A stretch of 64,000 nt of DNA from Flavobacterium sp. 11 (GCF_002754315.1 NZ_PEFE01000001.1:2604001-2668000), one strand, 5' to 3'. Numbered from the stretch's first letter, positions 51,952 through 60,893 are shown. Notes: generated by a model not told the origin, from the sequence alone. Made by a program: numbers and translations.

Positions 51952-52728
51952 ATGAAAAAAGTAATTTCTCTACTAACGATTGGTTTGTTCCTCTCAGTAG
52001 CATCCTGTTCAAAAGAAGACGATCCTTTAGATAATCCGGTTGCAGTAAATCCAAACACGAATAAACAGCAAACGGGAAGTTCTTCGAACGATTTGTTATC
52101 TGATAAAAAGTTCAAAAGTATGGTTATTGAAGTGGTGTATGTAGCGGGTTTTGAGCCAAGCAGTACTGCTATCAATAATTTTGTAAACTTTCTTACAGCA
52201 AGAACGTATAAACCAAACGGCATTAGTGTTATAAAACGTTCCATACCATCTCCAGGAGTTTCGCCTTATACGAATGAGGAGATTGTAAGTATTGAAGATG
52301 CGAACAGAACAAAATACAATACTTCGGATCAAATAGCGGTTTGGGCATTTTTTACAGATGGGAAATCTTCAAAAGACACTGATACATCGGTTATTCTTGG
52401 AACGGCTTATAGAAATACTTCTTTTGTTATTTACGAACAAACTATTCATAGTTTGAGTGACAGTCCATTTGAACCAAACAGAAGTTTATTAGAAACAACA
52501 GTTATTACCCATGAATTTGGACATATATTAGGATTGACAAATCTTGGTACAGCCTTGCAAAGCAATCACGAAGATGCAGAACATCCAAAACATTGTATTG
52601 AAAAAACTTGTTTAATGTATTGGTCTTCAGAAACAGGAGGCGGTATTTCTAATATGGTTTCAGGTGGTGCAGCTCCACAATTAGATGCGCAATGTATTGC
52701 AGATCTTCGTGCCAATGGAGGGAAATAA
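51952..52728 (+). CDS. Zinc metalloprotease lipoprotein (metzincin-like)
   Basis: 258 aa. Signal with lipobox SVASC. The zinc motif VITHEFGHILGLTN fits HExxHxxGxxN, with asparagine where classic metzincins have the third histidine or aspartate. A downstream LMYWSSETGGG could supply a Met-turn. Secreted protease or degenerate binding protein. Second gene of the ECF-linked cluster; 88 bp after the lipoprotein. Confidence 0.8.
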   Translation: MKKVISLLTIGLFLSVASCSKEDDPLDNPVAVNPNTNKQQTGSSSNDLLSDKKFKSMVIEVVYVAGFEPSSTAINNFVNFLTARTYKPNGISVIKRSIPSPGVSPYTNEEIVSIEDANRTKYNTSDQIAVWAFFTDGKSSKDTDTSVILGTAYRNTSFVIYEQTIHSLSDSPFEPNRSLLETTVITHEFGHILGLTNLGTALQSNHEDAEHPKHCIEKTCLMYWSSETGGGISNMVSGGAAPQLDAQCIADLRANGGK

Positions 52729-52760
52729 AAGTAGAATTTGAATAATCAAAAACAAAAAGG

Positions 52761-53342
52761 ATGAAAATAAAACAGATAACAATAGCTTTACTCTTTGGTG
52801 TAATAACATCAATGAATGCACAGGACAATACTATTCCTAAATCGAATGGAGGAATAAAAGGAGGTTATAATTTAGCAGCCGTAAGTTTTGACGGAGATGG
52901 AGAAACGGAGCAACGACATGGTTTTCATATAGGAGTTTATGGCGAGTCCTTTATTAGCGAAAGCTTTTCTATTCAACCTGAATTAATGTATTCGCAACAA
53001 GGGTACGAAATAACAAATAGCAGTGGGACTTTTACCCAAAAATTAGATTACATAAACTTACCATTAATGCTAAAAGCGTATCCTTCTAAAAATTTCTTTT
53101 TGGAAGCGGGTCCACAAATTGGATTAGCAGTTTCGCACAAAGAAGAATACGATGGACTTTTTAGCGGTTCACAAGAATATGATCCTAATAATTTTGATTG
53201 GGGAATGAACTTTGGAGGAGGATTTAAAACGGATTCAGGTATTAGTTTAGGAGTGCGCTATCATTTAGGTTTAGGAGATTTATACGATGAAGGCAAAGCT
53301 CAAAATAGAGTGCTGCAATTCTCATTAGGATTTGATTTATAA
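52761..53342 (+). CDS. PorT-like outer-membrane beta-barrel protein
   Basis: 193 aa. Signal peptide ending SMNAQD, then GGIKGGYNLAAVSFDGDGE and alternating strands (SFSIQPELMYSQQGYEI, LDYINLPLMLKAYP, GVRYHLGLGDLYDE). The C-terminal strand ends in phenylalanine/leucine (LGFDL). Small outer-membrane barrel of the same family as the 11.3-kb protein. Third gene of the ECF-linked cluster, with a terminator 24 bp downstream. Confidence 0.85.
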   Translation: MKIKQITIALLFGVITSMNAQDNTIPKSNGGIKGGYNLAAVSFDGDGETEQRHGFHIGVYGESFISESFSIQPELMYSQQGYEITNSSGTFTQKLDYINLPLMLKAYPSKNFFLEAGPQIGLAVSHKEEYDGLFSGSQEYDPNNFDWGMNFGGGFKTDSGISLGVRYHLGLGDLYDEGKAQNRVLQFSLGFDL

Positions 53343-53365
53343 TCTTAAATAATTATCAAAAGCAG

Positions 53366-53392
53366 AATGCCCAAGAAATTTTCTTGGGCATT
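53366..53392. terminator. Terminator after the PorT-like gene
   Basis: Stem AATGCCCAAGAAA with complement, then T7 on the plus strand, between convergent genes. Confidence 0.85.
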
Positions 53393-53432
53393 TTTTTATG
53401 TGTTTTCGAAAGTGAAATTTCTGATTTATCTT

Positions 53433-54329
53433 TTAAAAAGACACTTTGTAAATTATTCCTGCGGTGAATTCCCTGGTTAATCCGTCTGGGCGAACTTCTC
53501 GAACTACAAACGGTGTGGCTAAAGATAATTCGATACTGTTTTTAGTATTAATGGCATACGCGCCAATTATATTTCCGTTAATGGTCAATCCATCAGAGTT
53601 TTTTATCGTTTCTCTATTTCCAAAAGCATTTTCAAAACTATCTTCTCCTAGATGATAAATGAATAATACATTGGGTTTAAAAGTGAATTTTTTGTTAGTG
53701 GTTTGAAACGTATATGTTGTTCGAAACAAAGCATCTGATTTTCTTTCGAATAAATTAGTGGAAGGAAAATCATCCGTATCAGAAAACTCCTTGAAATACG
53801 AATTTTTATTGTTATTGAAAACGGGAATTTGGACTGCCGTATTAAAATCCCATTTTTTATAGTTAAGATTCAATCCTGCAATCAAATCAAAAGTTCCTAA
53901 ACTGGATTGATAATCTAAAGGAAGAGAAAACTCATTTATTTTAAGATTTGAACTCGTAAAAGGTATTTTAAAACCCACAAGTGAACTCCATTGTGTATTT
54001 GTTTTTGGTTTCCAATTGTAATTTCCTATCAAATAGGCATCACCAAAAGCGCCTCGTTGACCAAAGCTTCCACTGGCAACGGAATATGTGATTTTAGAAC
54101 TTAACGCCAATCGTTCGTTTATAGTTCTGATATAGGTGATGTAAGGTGAAAAATAAGTGACATCAGCTTCGCCTGCACCAAAAATACTTCCTACTTCAAT
54201 TCCGTTTTTTAATTCCTTATATGTAGTTTGAAAACCGTTTCCTATGGAACAAATTCCGGCATCGCTGCAGCCTTGTGCAAACGAGTTAGAGCATATTCCA
54301 ATAGCGATGATTAGCAGTAGTTTTTTCAT
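53433..54329 (-). CDS. Outer-membrane transporter-like beta-barrel
   Basis: 298 aa. Signal peptide ends near SFAQG, then a short cysteine-containing segment (CSDAGICSIG) and a barrel of about twelve strands (EADVTYFSPYITYIRTI, GAFGDAYLIGNYNWKP, SLVGFKIPFTSS). The final strand is EFTAGIIYKVSF. It resembles Toluene_X/FadL-like or small-transporter barrels, substrate unknown. Ten bases downstream of the DM13 lipoprotein. Confidence 0.75.
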   Translation of the reverse strand: MKKLLLIIAIGICSNSFAQGCSDAGICSIGNGFQTTYKELKNGIEVGSIFGAGEADVTYFSPYITYIRTINERLALSSKITYSVASGSFGQRGAFGDAYLIGNYNWKPKTNTQWSSLVGFKIPFTSSNLKINEFSLPLDYQSSLGTFDLIAGLNLNYKKWDFNTAVQIPVFNNNKNSYFKEFSDTDDFPSTNLFERKSDALFRTTYTFQTTNKKFTFKPNVLFIYHLGEDSFENAFGNRETIKNSDGLTINGNIIGAYAINTKNSIELSLATPFVVREVRPDGLTREFTAGIIYKVSF

Positions 54330-54339
54330 AAATCAGGTT

Positions 54340-54759
54340 TTAATTTTGAGATAATTGTGCCACTGCAAAAAGATGACTGTATTGTTGGCAGTGAATCAGT
54401 ACATATTTATAGGCAGAAACATTAACCTGAGTTGGAATTGCATACACTGTGGAAGATGTCAAATTTCCCAGATTTACAAAATCTGTAGGTGTGGCATTTT
54501 TAGACAGATATACTTTCAAATCGGGACCACTGGAAACACTGAAATCTTCCAATCGAACTTCATTTTGATTTCCATTCAAATAAATTTTAGCTGAACCGGT
54601 AACTTTAATTCCTGAGGTTGGCATGAAATTACCGGTAGCCACAGGAGGAGTATTATCAGGAATTGGAGTGCTTAACTCAGCATCACGGGTCAAATCGCCT
54701 TCAACTTCACAAGAAATAAAAAGCAAGAAAATCGGTAGTAGAAAAAAAATTTTTTTCAT
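54340..54759 (-). CDS. DM13-domain lipoprotein
   Basis: 139 aa from ATG 54759; upstream in-frame codons rejected because the signal starts here (MKKIFFLLPIFLLFISC). A DM13 domain occupies residues about 45-135: KVTGSAKIYLNGNQNEVRLEDFSVSSGPDLKVYLSKN-type strand pattern, ending in VLIHCQQYSHLFAVAQL with a conserved cysteine. DM13 domains are linked to redox and electron-transfer at surfaces. Paired with the downstream barrel as an export/redox unit. Confidence 0.83.
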   Translation of the reverse strand: MKKIFFLLPIFLLFISCEVEGDLTRDAELSTPIPDNTPPVATGNFMPTSGIKVTGSAKIYLNGNQNEVRLEDFSVSSGPDLKVYLSKNATPTDFVNLGNLTSSTVYAIPTQVNVSAYKYVLIHCQQYSHLFAVAQLSQN

Positions 54760-54933
54760 GGCTAAAATGTTTTTTAATTCGTTAATCAAATATAAACCGA
54801 ATGAAAATCACAGTTTGTCAGCTACTTTACATTTGGACCATGTTTATAAATTTATTTAAAAATCAGTATTAACAAAATTTGAAAAAGACTATTTAGTAAA
54901 AATCAATATCTTTGAACTCAAATTAGACATACA

Positions 54934-56421
54934 ATGATTACCAAAGAAGCGCCAACACAATTAGAGCAATACTTTCAGCAGTTTCGCGATAACATAATCG
55001 GAATAGATCAAGGGTTTGAATCTCCTTACGGTCATAAACAAATTATTTACACGGATTGGACAGCCAGTGGTCGCTTGTATCGTCCTATTGAAGAAAAATT
55101 AATGAATCAATTTGGTCCTTTTGTGGCCAATACCCATACAGAAACTACGGTTTCCGGGACTGCAATGACTAAAGCGTATCATCAGGCGCGTCACATTATT
55201 AAACATCATGTGAATGCAAGTGCTGACGATGTTTTAATTACCGATGGAACAGGAATGACTGGAGTTGTGAATAAATTCCAACGAATCTTAGGTTTAAAGG
55301 TACCCGAAAACTTAAAAAATTTCATCACTATTCCAGCCGAAAAGAAGCCAATTGTTTTTATTTCGCACATGGAACACCATTCTAATCAAACGTCTTGGCT
55401 AGAAACTATTGCCGATGTTGAGGTTATTCCTTCTTCTGAAGATGGATTGTTCAGCATAGAAAATCTGGAATTATTATTGGAAAAATATAAAGAAAGACCT
55501 TTTAAAATTGCTTCGATTACATCGTGTTCGAATGTTACGGGAATTAGAACTCCGTATCATGAAGTGGCAAAAATAATGCATCAAAACAACGGACTTTGTT
55601 TCGTAGACTTTGCTTGTTCAGGTCCTTATGTAAAAATTGATATGCATCCTGAAGATGCCGAAAGTTATTTGGATGCCATTTTCTTTTCACCGCATAAATT
55701 CCTTGGCGGACCTGGGACATGTGGCGTTTTAGTTTTTAATAAAAAATTATATCAAAATTTAGTTCCTGATAATCCGGGTGGAGGAACGGTAAGTTGGACG
55801 AATCCTTGGGGAGAACATAAATACATTGATAATATCGAAGATAGGGAAGATGGCGGTACTCCGGGTTTTCTTCAGGTAATTAAAACAGCATTGGCGATTC
55901 AGTTGAAAGAGCAAATGGGAATTGAAAATATCTTGAAAAGAGAGCACGAAATAGTGGATTATATTTTCTCAGAATTAGGAACTATTTCCAATATTAAAAT
56001 TCTTGCCGGACAGCATCATGATAGGTTAGGAGTGATTTCTTTCTTTGTGGAAGATTTGCATTTTAACTTAGGCGTGAAATTACTGAATGATAAATTCGGA
56101 ATTCAAACTCGTGGCGGTTGTAGTTGTGCCGGAACTTACGGTCACTTTTTATTACACGTAGACCAGGAAACCTCCCATAAATTAATTGATGAAATTAGTC
56201 TTGGAGATTTAATCAGAAAACCGGGTTGGATTAGAATGTCGATTCATCCTACAACTACAAATGCTGAAATTGAATTTGTTTGTAACGGAATAAAAGCATT
56301 GGCTGAAAACCATAAAACATGGGCTTTGGATTATGATTATAATTCGGCGACTAATGAATTTGTAAATAAGAACGCGCAACCTTTAGAGGATGAATTGGTG
56401 AAAAACTGGTTTTCTGTATAA
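54934..56421 (+). CDS. Class V aminotransferase (cysteine-desulfurase-like)
   Basis: 495 aa. PLP fold type I with the Schiff-base lysine in FFSPHKFLGGPGTCG, a histidine stack residue in SHMEHHSNQTSW, and DFACSGPYVKID as the cofactor aspartate site. A SCAGTYGHF segment has a cysteine near the expected desulfurase loop (RGGCSCAGTYG). It could be a cysteine desulfurase/selenocysteine lyase or other group V enzyme; substrate uncertain. Monocistronic. Confidence 0.85.
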   Translation: MITKEAPTQLEQYFQQFRDNIIGIDQGFESPYGHKQIIYTDWTASGRLYRPIEEKLMNQFGPFVANTHTETTVSGTAMTKAYHQARHIIKHHVNASADDVLITDGTGMTGVVNKFQRILGLKVPENLKNFITIPAEKKPIVFISHMEHHSNQTSWLETIADVEVIPSSEDGLFSIENLELLLEKYKERPFKIASITSCSNVTGIRTPYHEVAKIMHQNNGLCFVDFACSGPYVKIDMHPEDAESYLDAIFFSPHKFLGGPGTCGVLVFNKKLYQNLVPDNPGGGTVSWTNPWGEHKYIDNIEDREDGGTPGFLQVIKTALAIQLKEQMGIENILKREHEIVDYIFSELGTISNIKILAGQHHDRLGVISFFVEDLHFNLGVKLLNDKFGIQTRGGCSCAGTYGHFLLHVDQETSHKLIDEISLGDLIRKPGWIRMSIHPTTTNAEIEFVCNGIKALAENHKTWALDYDYNSATNEFVNKNAQPLEDELVKNWFSV

Positions 56422-56445
56422 GAGATTTGAAGCTTTAATAAACTA

Positions 56446-56491
56446 AAAAATCCCACATTATAAACAATAGCATTTATAATGTGGGATTTTT
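56446..56491. terminator. Bidirectional terminator between convergent genes
   Basis: A perfect 19-bp stem beginning AAAAATCCCACATTATAAA with an 8-nt loop, between the aminotransferase and acyltransferase genes. Confidence 0.9.
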
Positions 56492-56514
56492 ATTTTTACT
56501 GAAAACACTAATTA

Positions 56515-57384
56515 TTATCTCCTGTGTTTCCATCTTTTATGCGTCCAGAAATAATATTCAGGAGCTTCCAGAATTTGTTTTTCTACTTCTCGTAAAAAGG
56601 TATTGGTAATTTCAAAATCAGGAATTGATCTGGGATTATCTGTAATGGGAACAAAAGTAGCTTCATAAAAACCTCTTTTTACTTTTTTTACTTTTACAAA
56701 AAGAACAGTCAAATCGTATTTTTTGGCAAGCATTTCAGCACCTGTATGAACGGGAACTTCTACACCCATGAATTTATCCCAATGAAAAGCTCTATTTAAT
56801 TTAGGAGATTGATCGCTGGCAAGTCCGTACATGCTGAGAATTCCATTTTTTTGGTTTTCGGCCATCAACGGAATCGCTTTTTTAGTTTCTACTAATTCAG
56901 CGTTGTATTTGGATCGAATGTCTCGTATTAGTTTATCAAAATATTTATTGGCAATTTTTTTATAAACGCCAATTCCTTTAAAATTTGTTTTTGCATTGAA
57001 AGATAATAACCACTCCCAACTCGCATAATGAGAGGCTAATAAAACGGTGCTTTTGTTTTTATTCTCGAATTCTTTTACCAATTCGATATTGGTAATCACA
57101 AATCTTTTATTCATTTCATCAGCTGAAATAGTCATCGTTTTAATCATTTCCAAAAACATATCACACAAATGGTGGTACGATTTTTTCTCGATTACAAGAC
57201 GTTCCTTGTCACTAAGATGAGGTAATGCCAGAGCTAAATTTTCCTTTACAGTTTTTTTGCGGTAGCCAATGATATAATAAACAATTACATAGATGAAGTC
57301 AGAAAACCAATAGAAAATCCGGAATGGAAGAATGGAAATAACCCATAAAAACGGAAAAGTTAAGATAAAAACAAGAAATTGCAT
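56515..57384 (-). CDS. LpxL/HtrB-family lysophospholipid/lipid A acyltransferase
   Basis: 289 aa from ATG 57384; TTG 57414 is possible but would precede the membrane helix. One N-terminal membrane helix (FLVFILTFPFLWVISILPF) anchors the enzyme. The acyltransferase histidine is in LLASHYASWEW (variant of HxxxxD/E) and the SDQSPK segment is typical. It probably adds a secondary acyl chain to lipid A or another lipid. Confidence 0.86.
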   Translation of the reverse strand: MQFLVFILTFPFLWVISILPFRIFYWFSDFIYVIVYYIIGYRKKTVKENLALALPHLSDKERLVIEKKSYHHLCDMFLEMIKTMTISADEMNKRFVITNIELVKEFENKNKSTVLLASHYASWEWLLSFNAKTNFKGIGVYKKIANKYFDKLIRDIRSKYNAELVETKKAIPLMAENQKNGILSMYGLASDQSPKLNRAFHWDKFMGVEVPVHTGAEMLAKKYDLTVLFVKVKKVKRGFYEATFVPITDNPRSIPDFEITNTFLREVEKQILEAPEYYFWTHKRWKHRR

Positions 57385-57499
57385 GCCGTTATTTTTCTTG
57401 CAAATATAAGCCAAAAATATAGACTGATATAAATTTTGACAGCTTACTGTATCGGTATTTGAGAATGACTATCTTTACAATTCACAATAAATATACTTT

Positions 57500-58138
57500 A
57501 TGAATACCGTTTTAATAGCAATAATTGTAGTAAATGTTTTAATTAGTTACAAAGGGTTTAATGACCTTTCTTTTTTTAGAAAATATGAATTCCATGTTGG
57601 AAGTATTCGTTCAGGAGAACAAATTAGGATGTTATCCTCTGGTTTTCTTCATGCAGATATGACACATTTGATTTTTAATATGCTGACACTTTGGTTTTTT
57701 GCTCCGGTTGTCATAAGTTATTTGGGTGATTTTTCCTTTATATTGGTTTATTTCGGGAGTTTGATTTTTGGAAGTTTACTAACGATGGTTTTTCATAAAA
57801 ATGATTATGGTTACAGAGCTGTAGGAGCATCTGGAGCAGTAACGGGAGTTTTATATTCGGCAATATTATTGCAGCCAGACATGATGTTGGGAATCTTTTT
57901 TGTTATTCCAATGCCTGCATACATTTTTGGAATCCTTTATTTATTGTATTCTATTTACGGAATGAAGGCTAAGAATGATAATATTGGTCATACTGCCCAT
58001 TTTGGAGGCGCTGTAGGAGGCTATTTGATTACTTTACTAAAAGAACCTACTTTGTTAGTAGATCATACTTTAATGGTGATATTATTAGCTATTCCAATAG
58101 TCATTCTTTTCGTGATGGAAAAAATGGGAAAACTATAA
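57500..58138 (+). CDS. Rhomboid-family intramembrane serine protease
   Basis: 212 aa with six membrane helices. The catalytic serine lies in GASGAVTGV and the histidine in HTAHFGGAVGGY; the HADMTHLIFNM segment is the usual second-helix motif. It should cleave transmembrane segments in the inner membrane. A TTTCTTATGTT-like start region contains ATG 57500; SIMPL gene follows after 50 bp and may be co-transcribed. Confidence 0.92.
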   Translation: MNTVLIAIIVVNVLISYKGFNDLSFFRKYEFHVGSIRSGEQIRMLSSGFLHADMTHLIFNMLTLWFFAPVVISYLGDFSFILVYFGSLIFGSLLTMVFHKNDYGYRAVGASGAVTGVLYSAILLQPDMMLGIFFVIPMPAYIFGILYLLYSIYGMKAKNDNIGHTAHFGGAVGGYLITLLKEPTLLVDHTLMVILLAIPIVILFVMEKMGKL

Positions 58139-58188
58139 TGGCACAACTTTTGAAAAGGAATTAGTACAAACAATTAAATTATATAAAA

Positions 58189-58878
58189 ATGAAAAAAGCA
58201 CTATTAATTCTGTCTGTTCTATTTATTTCAATGTCTTATGGACAAGAAGTTAAGCAAGTTCCTCAAATAAATGTAAGTGGAGAAGGAAAAATAAAAGTTA
58301 TTCCGGATCAGGCTACCATAGCAGTAACAGTTGAAACAAAAGGGAATAATGCCAAAGATGTAAAAAAACAAAATGATGAAAAGATAGATGCTGTTCTAAA
58401 GTTTATCAAAAAAATGAATTTGGCACCGGCAGATTATAAGACACAACGTGTTTCATTGAATCCACAATACGATTATGAAAAGAAGAAACACAGTTATAAT
58501 GCCACTCAAACAATTGAAATTCTATTGAGAGATTTATCTAAATATGATGAATTGATGGAAGGTTTGGTAGACCAAGGAATTAATAGAATTGATAATGTTA
58601 CTTTTCAATCTTCAAAATTAGCACAATATCAATCTGAAGCTAGAAAATTAGCGATGAAGGATGCAAAATTGAAAGCCGAAGATTATGTTTCTGTTTTAGG
58701 ACAAAAAGTAGGGCGTGCAATGACTATATCGGATAATTCACAAACCTATTATCCGCAACCGATGTATGCAGCAATGAAAACAATGGAAAGTAGTGATGCT
58801 AGTGCTCCAAGAGAAACGTTAGCGGTAGGAGAGATCAATATTACGGCTAATGTGACAGTGAGTTTTATTTTAGAATAA
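58189..58878 (+). CDS. SIMPL-domain (DUF541) periplasmic protein
   Basis: 229 aa. Signal peptide ends SMSYGQE. SIMPL pattern: INVSGEGKIKVIPDQATIAVTVET, then YKTQRVSLNPQYDY, and QSEARKLAMKDAKLKAEDYVSVLGQKVGRAMTI. Family members (BP26, YggE) are periplasmic oligomers tied to oxidative-stress tolerance. Follows the rhomboid gene; terminator directly after. Confidence 0.9.
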   Translation: MKKALLILSVLFISMSYGQEVKQVPQINVSGEGKIKVIPDQATIAVTVETKGNNAKDVKKQNDEKIDAVLKFIKKMNLAPADYKTQRVSLNPQYDYEKKKHSYNATQTIEILLRDLSKYDELMEGLVDQGINRIDNVTFQSSKLAQYQSEARKLAMKDAKLKAEDYVSVLGQKVGRAMTISDNSQTYYPQPMYAAMKTMESSDASAPRETLAVGEINITANVTVSFILE

Positions 58879-58901
58879 AGAAGCTAAAAATTATATTTTA
58901 G

Positions 58902-58934
58902 AAATCCCATCTCAGATAAAATGAGATGGGATTT
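58902..58934. terminator. Terminator after the SIMPL gene
   Basis: 13-bp stem AAATCCCATCTCA with complement, 7-nt loop, then T8 on the plus strand. Confidence 0.88.
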
Positions 58935-58987
58935 TTTTTGAATTAATAATATCCTAAGTGTGATAAAAGTATCAATTAGTGTAAATA

Positions 58988-59184
58988 AAAAAACTCTTCA
59001 ATTGCTTGAAGAGTTTTCGTGGGGAGAGCAGTCCCGAAGCTTCGGGAGAACCTGCTAAATTGTTTGCAAAAAAAAACGTTTCAATTGCTTGAAACGTTTT
59101 AGTGGGGAGAGCAGTCCCGAAGCTTCGGGAGAACCTACTAAATTGTTTGCAAAAAAAAACGTTTCAATTGCTTGAAACGTTTTA
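58988..59184. repeat. Tandem 83-bp units derived from a tRNA-Tyr 3' end plus terminator
   Basis: Two units, 59019-59101 and 59102-59184, differ at one base. Each begins GTGGGGAGAGCAG (the tRNA-Tyr 3' end on this strand), has TCCCGAAGCTTCGGGA in place of part of the T-arm, then GAACCT and a terminator-type hairpin (CGTTTCAATTGCTTGAAACG). A third hairpin (58990-59017) with the same loop but a different stem (CTCTTC/GAAGAG) precedes them. Confidence 0.85.
59156..59183. terminator. Terminator of tRNA-Tyr
   Basis: 12-bp stem AAAACGTTTCAA with complement, TTGC loop, directly after the tRNA on the minus strand. Confidence 0.82.
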
Positions 59185-59185
59185 G

Positions 59186-59266
59186 TGGGGAGAGCAGGAT
59201 TCGAACCTGCGAAGTTTACACAGCAGATTTACAGTCTGCCCTCGTTGGCCGCTTGAGTATCTCCCC
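59186..59266 (-). tRNA. tRNA-Tyr (anticodon GTA)
   Basis: Minus strand starts GGGGAGATACTCAAGCGG; the anticodon arm CAGACTGTAAATCTG gives GTA; a long variable arm follows, then T-arm GCAGGTTCGAATCCTGC and acceptor TCTCCCC plus discriminator A. 81 nt. The encoded 3' end reads CTA, so CCA is added post-transcriptionally. The 3' end is duplicated downstream (see repeat). Confidence 0.95.
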
Positions 59267-59393
59267 GAAGCCTTTGAGTACAACACTCATTTGTTGTAAG
59301 CGGTTGCAAATATAGAAACAGTTTTGGTTTCTGCAAACTAATTTTACACTTAATTTTACTATTATTTTTAATGCATTGGTATTGAATAAAATA

Positions 59394-59420
59394 AAAAAAT
59401 CTCCACTAGGGAGATTTTTT
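59394..59420. terminator. Terminator after the TlpA domain
   Basis: 11-bp stem AAAAAATCTCC with complement, 22 bp past the TAA at 59442-59444 on the minus strand. It shows that the transcript spans the TlpA region. Confidence 0.82.
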
Positions 59421-59441
59421 ATTTTATAGGTATAAATGCAA

Positions 59442-60614
59442 TTATTTTGCTAAAAGTTCAATAACTTTTGCTCTAAGCGCATCTCCTCTTAAATCTTTTG
59501 CGACTACATTTCCGGACGCATCCAGAATAAAAGTAGCCGGTATTGATTCTACTTTATATTGAGCAGCTATTGGTTCGTCCCAAAATTTTAAATTTGAAAC
59601 ATGATTCCAAGTTAGCTTATCTTTTGCAATAGCATCTTTCCAAGCTTTGGCATCCTTATCTAAAGATACGCCAATTATGTTAAGACCTTTGCTGTGTAAC
59701 TCTTTGTAAATTGCTACAACATTTGGATTTTCTTGTCTACAAGGTCCACACCATGAAGCCCAAAAATCAACGATTGTAACCTTTCCTAAACTTTCTTTCA
59801 GAGAAATTGTTTTCCCTTGAGGATTAGGACCAGAAAAATCTGTTCTTCATTTAGCTTCAGCAGCTGGTGCTGGTGCAACTGGAGCAGCTCCTACAGCTGG
59901 CGTTTTCAATTCAGCAAGTTTAGCTTTGATAGCAATACCTGGTTTTGTTTTTTTCAATGACTCTTCTAAGCTGTTGTATAATTTTTCAGATTTTGCAACA
60001 TCAGCAGTTGGATCATTTAACATACCTTGGATAATCAAAGCAGAAATGAATGCTTTAGGATGTGTTTCAGCATAAGTTACATATTTAGCTTTTGAAGCTA
60101 CACCAACTTCTTCTTGAATTTTAGAAAATTCTTGCATCAACTTATTGATAACAACTGTATCTTTAGTTTGTTGAGCAGTTTCCATAGCTTTCATGTTCTT
60201 ATTTTGGAAATCCATAAGTTTCTTTTGAACTTTAGTGATTTCTTCATTGAATGCTACGTATTCGTCATTGTTATAAGTTCCTGAAACTTTAGATTTTTGG
60301 ATACTGTCTTTGTTAATGGCGATAGTTACTTCTGCATTTTCTAATATGAAAGGTATTTTTACTTGTGCTCCTTCTAATTGAATTGTGTAGAAAGCAGGTT
60401 CTGTTATGGTTCCTTTCATTTCGAATTTACCATTTTCAACCTTTACAGTATCTTTTGGTAACATCATTCCACTCGCATCTTGTGTTTCCAAGATAATTGT
60501 TTTACCATTTTCAATTCCTGTTGCAGTCCCCGAAATGATGTATTCATCTTTGCCAACTTTGCTACAAGAAATTAAAACAACAGCAGCCGAAAGTAATAAA
60601 ATTATTTTTTTCAT
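59442..60614 (-). pseudogene. DUF4369-TlpA disulfide reductase interrupted by an in-frame TGA
   Basis: The frame from ATG 60614 encodes a lipoprotein (LLSAAVVLISC) with a DUF4369 domain and a helical linker, and stops at TGA 59847-59849 after an Ala/Pro-rich AAPVAPAPAAEAK. The same frame then continues intact for 134 codons to TAA 59442-59444, encoding a complete thioredoxin-like TlpA domain: TDFSGPNPQGKTISL, DFWASWCGPCRQENP (CxxC), VESIPATFILDASGNVV (cis-Pro). There is no ATG in the second part. The expected product is about 390 aa. A recent nonsense mutation, a sequence error or stop readthrough are the options. The CGPC domain is lost unless read through. Confidence 0.85.
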
Positions 60615-60638
60615 TATTAATTAGTTAATTAAGTTAAG

Positions 60639-60685
60639 GTTGCAAAAGTATTTAAAAAATATAAAATACAAATTATTTTGCAACC
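60639..60685 (-). promoter_or_regulatory. Canonical TTTG/TAnnTTTG promoter inside an inverted repeat
   Basis: Minus strand: TTTG (60669-60672), 18 nt, TACTTTTG (60643-60650), 28 nt to the ATG of the DUF4369 gene. GGTTGCAAAA (60639-60648) and TTTTGCAACC (60676-60685) form a dyad spanning the -33 to -7 region, a possible operator. The rest of the 60615-60919 gap holds only the 60871 terminator. Confidence 0.7.
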
Positions 60686-60870
60686 TAAATTTTTGTTATA
60701 ATTTTTCATTCTTAATTAGAAGGTATCGTGTATTTTATTTGTAGGTGTTTTGTAAAGTAAATGAGGATTCCTTTTATTTTAAATTTTGATTCAAAACGTA
60801 TATTTTGCTATTTTAACTATTTATTTGTGAGTAAGTTAAATTAAAATAACTCAGAGTTGTGAAATAAAAA

Positions 60871-60893
60871 AAGCATCCTGATGAAGGATGCTT
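60871..60893. terminator. Terminator after the J-domain/KTSC gene
   Basis: 9-bp stem AAGCATCCT with complement, 5-nt loop, 27 bp past the stop on the minus strand. Confidence 0.72.

Noticed and set aside
59019..59184. Tandem 83-bp units as a mobile-element attachment site
   Set aside because: No integrase, excisionase or cargo gene is adjacent; the units include the tRNA end and terminator only.
59847..59849. TGA as a selenocysteine codon
   Set aside because: It lies in a disordered Ala/Pro linker before the TlpA domain and not in the CGPC motif, and no SECIS-like hairpin directly follows.
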